Below, one piece after another: positions 63,001-64,000 of a stretch of DNA of 64,000 nucleotides; the stretch's first letter is position 1, and every line of letters starts with the position of its first letter. The stretch is from Inhella inkyongensis (GTDB lineage: Bacteria > Pseudomonadota > Gammaproteobacteria > Burkholderiales > Burkholderiaceae_C). A model generated the notes under the pieces. It was given only the letters and a program-made list of their open reading frames with translations, had not been told where the DNA came from and made no database searches. The stretch lies in NCBI RefSeq assembly GCF_005952805.1, contig NZ_CP040709.1, positions 930,001 to 994,000 on the forward strand, given 5' to 3'. The position numbers and the translations under genes were made by a program.

Positions 63001-63158
63001 CCCACAGCTTGGCCGGCTCGGCGGCCAATCTGTCGGCCCATCGACTCAGCCGTTTGGCGCGTCGCATTGAAGCTGCGGCCAAGTTGGGTGATCTGGGCGA
63101 AATGCCCGCCCTGTTGAGCGCGCTGGATGAGGCGCTGGCGCAATTGGCGGCCTTGTGA
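60015..63158 (+). CDS. Hybrid histidine kinase: PAS-PAS-HisKA-HATPase-pseudoREC-REC-HPt
   Basis: A 1047-aa cytosolic hybrid kinase from GTG 60015. A coiled N-terminal region (1-130), PAS at about 137-260 (FRSLLANLPGCVYRATAQ), a second PAS at about 275-395, HisKA with MSHEIRTPMNGIIGM, HATPase with NLVGNAVKF and GGTGLGLSIC. Two receivers follow: the first lacks the acidic pair (LLAEGNETA) and the Lys (GWVPTPAS) and is degenerate; the second has LLAEDNAVN, LILMDMQMPELGG and SKPIQ. A C-terminal HPt has AHSLAGSAANL. No membrane helix, so it reads a cytosolic signal, perhaps FIST-bound. Confidence 0.94.
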   Translation: MFDNKLLARQLKRGLGLEGPDALAALTQALAASPDATVQQLAERLPRFFSMVGEAYAQSERDLTLRTRSLELSSAELSGVNERLRQESAAQREVLEALRGTSNELLARAGRPLLAQGTSDLLGLSSLISDLVDERERAQHMLAANEERFRSLLANLPGCVYRATAQDTPRLLYLSEGVATLTGYPMADFMEGRRRLTSLIHPDDLAAATAELLEAVEQRRPYAQEYRIVRADGSIRWVQGRGQAVRSPTGKPIYLDGFILDAHEAKLTQQEVQRARTQLVDAIEALDVGFAMYDEQERVVICNSRYKQFYPGVADHMVPGAPYEGMLRRYAAMQFGEGLATEDFVRERLQAFRAGQGVGEAQVGSVWLRMDDSRTPQGMTVSLRTDITAMKRLMLELTEAKNAAEDALRIKSDFLANMSHEIRTPMNGIIGMTEMALDTELPAEPREYLQLVKSSADALLVIVNDILDFSKLEAGKMQIERIDFDLPRLMAETLRPIALTAQDKGLALNFRIAPQLPNLVKGDPGRLRQLLTNLVGNAVKFTAQGEVDVDVQPEPGGLLHFSIRDTGIGIAHDQLDSVFGAFSQADTSTTRKYGGTGLGLSICSRLVALMHGRIWVESVLGEGSTFHFTADLGVQPVEREAHPELRGKRVLLAEGNETARAWNAELLQAWGMAVHPVGDGVQAEIALAQQPFDLVLADADLPLMDGRALAGSLASRPQLLARTLLMVRAADQRQIAGECQRLGVPGWVPTPASPSELFDATVQLLHGEAVKPRALRSAGSRLAQAGLRSLRILLAEDNAVNQTLALRLLAKMGHRVELAVNGLEAVRLSQEQPFDLILMDMQMPELGGVEATQRIRAREAAASSGQHIPIVAMTANVMEGYRERCLDAGMDGYVSKPIQTEFLMLEMQRVLSEFPVAAASPASTALQSVNPGTVADGRRSTDGVDWDRAEALERLGGDQELLEELWSMLLTDAPERRAEMAQALAAKDAAALARAAHSLAGSAANLSAHRLSRLARRIEAAAKLGDLGEMPALLSALDEALAQLAAL

Positions 63159-63171
63159 GGGGCCCGTTGGG

Positions 63172-63210
63172 CGGGTCTTTTTCGCCACAAACTGTTGCGA
63201 AAAAGACCCG
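63172..63210. other. Long hairpin downstream of the hybrid kinase
   Basis: A perfect 14-bp stem (63172-63185 with 63197-63210) with an 11-nt loop. Five T lie in the left arm and five A in the right, with no T-run after the right arm, so it is not a canonical terminator. It may still stop transcription before the TonB receptor gene or act as an RNA stabiliser. Confidence 0.55.
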
Positions 63211-63287
63211 AAACAGCCCTGACGAACCCGCAGTGTGCAGAAGCTGTCACCCCAGCGTCACCGACTCCATCAACAATTCGACCGTTT

Positions 63288-63299
63288 GGAAAATTTTCC
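63288..63299. promoter_or_regulatory. 12-bp palindrome upstream of TonB-dependent receptor
   Basis: GGAAAATTTTCC is a perfect 12-bp AT-centred palindrome 111 bp before the receptor's ATG in otherwise GC-rich sequence. It could be a regulator site or promoter element. It is too short and dissimilar for a Fur box. Confidence 0.3.
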
Positions 63300-63410
63300 C
63301 TCCGGCCACCGGACCCTCAGCTCCCGCAGCGCAGACGCGGCGAACCCTTAGGGCTCCCAGGTGGCCGGTTTGCGTATAGCAGACCGCGTTTTTACTTAGG
63401 AGTTAACCCG

Positions 63411-64000
63411 ATGAGCTCGTCTCTCTTTGCTCGCACCGCCCTGGCCGCGGCCGTCGCCATCGTGGCGGCCGCCCCGGCCCTGGCCCAGAACACCACCGCC
63501 GCCATTGGCGGCCGCGTGCTGACCCCCGATGGCAAGCCCGTGGCCGGCGCCACCGTGGTGGTGCTGCACCGCGAGTCGGGCTCTGCTGTGACCCTGACCA
63601 CCGACGGCGAAGGTCGCTACAGCGCCCGCGGTCTGCGCGTGGGCGGCCCCTACACCGTGACGGTGAGCAAGGGCGACGACAAGTCGGTGAATGACGAGGT
63701 TTACCTGGCGCTTGCCGAGACCACCTTGGTGGATCTGCGCGTCGGCAAGGCTGAGACCACCCTTGAGCAAGTGGTGGTGACGGGTTCGGCTACCTCTGGC
63801 AAGTTCGGCGCCGGCAATACCGGTGCAGGTACCAAGATCGGCAAGACCGAGTTGGAGTCTTATGCCTCGCTGAACGGCAACCTGCAGGACTTCGCGCGCA
63901 TGGATGCACGCGTGGCGCAGACCGACAAAGAGCGTGGCGAGATGTCGGTGGCGGGTCAGAACTCGCGCTACAACTCCATCACCATCGACGGCGTCAAGAT
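63411..64000 (+). CDS. TonB-dependent receptor, Oar-like, N-terminal part (cut by window end)
   Basis: The frame runs off the window. ATG 63411 has AGGAG 8 nt upstream. Signal peptide LAAAVAIVAAAPALAQN is followed by a carboxypeptidase regulatory-like Ig domain (AIGGRVLTPDGKPVAGATVVVLHR to VGKAETTLEQVVVTGS), with the start of the plug domain after it (GNLQDFARMDARVAQTD, then YNSITIDGVK). This is typical of Oar-like receptors that import large ligands or peptides. Substrate unknown. At least 197 codons are visible. No operon partner is seen. Confidence 0.88.
   Translation, partial: MSSSLFARTALAAAVAIVAAAPALAQNTTAAIGGRVLTPDGKPVAGATVVVLHRESGSAVTLTTDGEGRYSARGLRVGGPYTVTVSKGDDKSVNDEVYLALAETTLVDLRVGKAETTLEQVVVTGSATSGKFGAGNTGAGTKIGKTELESYASLNGNLQDFARMDARVAQTDKERGEMSVAGQNSRYNSITIDGVK

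Overview
The window is a GC-rich chromosomal segment with dense coding on both strands, many 4-nt ATGA/GTGA gene overlaps, frequent GTG and TTG starts, and Tat-type and lipoprotein signals. The gene families present suggest a betaproteobacterium of the Burkholderiales: a heme d1 (nir) biosynthesis cluster, a bkd 2-oxoacid dehydrogenase operon, a fused indolepyruvate ferredoxin oxidoreductase, a PEP-CTERM-type protein, a CheZ, and many c-di-GMP and two-component genes. This is inference from gene content; no rRNA or tRNA was seen to confirm it.

Layout. 1-12.5 kb: a CHASE/PAS sensor kinase cut by the window edge, an alpha/beta hydrolase, an orphan periplasmic binding-fold protein, a class A beta-lactamase divergent from its AmpR-like LysR regulator, a CNNM/CBS membrane protein, an M14-type deacylase, an SRAP (YedK/HMCES) protein, a lipoprotein glycerophosphodiesterase and a chemoreceptor. 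12.5-15 kb: ahpC-ahpF with two strong hairpins between them. 15-24 kb: DoxX, an AraC regulator, a two-subunit molybdenum hydroxylase (IorA/IorB type), another orphan binding protein, a PEP-CTERM-like protein and exported hypothetical proteins. 24.4-26.7 kb: an accessory island with a REP-associated tyrosine transposase (RAYT), a 213-bp duplication of its 5' end, three short tandem-repeat arrays and a lower-GC orphan gene.

26.7-31.8 kb: bkdA1-bkdA2-bkdB-lpd on the minus strand. 32-37 kb: miscellaneous exported proteins, a methyltransferase, two more orphan binding-fold proteins and a TorF-like outer-membrane protein. 37-43.5 kb: heme d1 synthesis, nirC-nirF-nirDL-nirG-nirH-nirJ and then nirN, with two FNR-family-like boxes in front of nirC. 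nirS and nirE are not in the window.

43.7-56.9 kb: a receiver/TPR protein with a small kinase, a thiolase, a tightly overlapped run (59-aa membrane peptide, SPFH lipoprotein, SDR, NTF2-like protein, acyl-CoA dehydrogenase), a diguanylate cyclase, an HCCA-isomerase-like protein, and the indolepyruvate oxidoreductase divergent from an Lrp/AsnC regulator. 57-63.2 kb: a translationally coupled signalling operon (short CheZ, membrane protein, HD-GYP response regulator, FIST sensor, hybrid kinase with HPt). The window ends inside a TonB-dependent receptor.

The most striking unexplained signal is in the 337-bp gap between nirJ and nirN. Two facing elements share conserved single-stranded cores but have long stems of completely different sequence. 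Every base pair is kept through covariation and G:U wobbles, and the wobbles are legal only in the strand that carries the conserved core. This looks like a structured RNA (or single-stranded DNA) family present in two copies.
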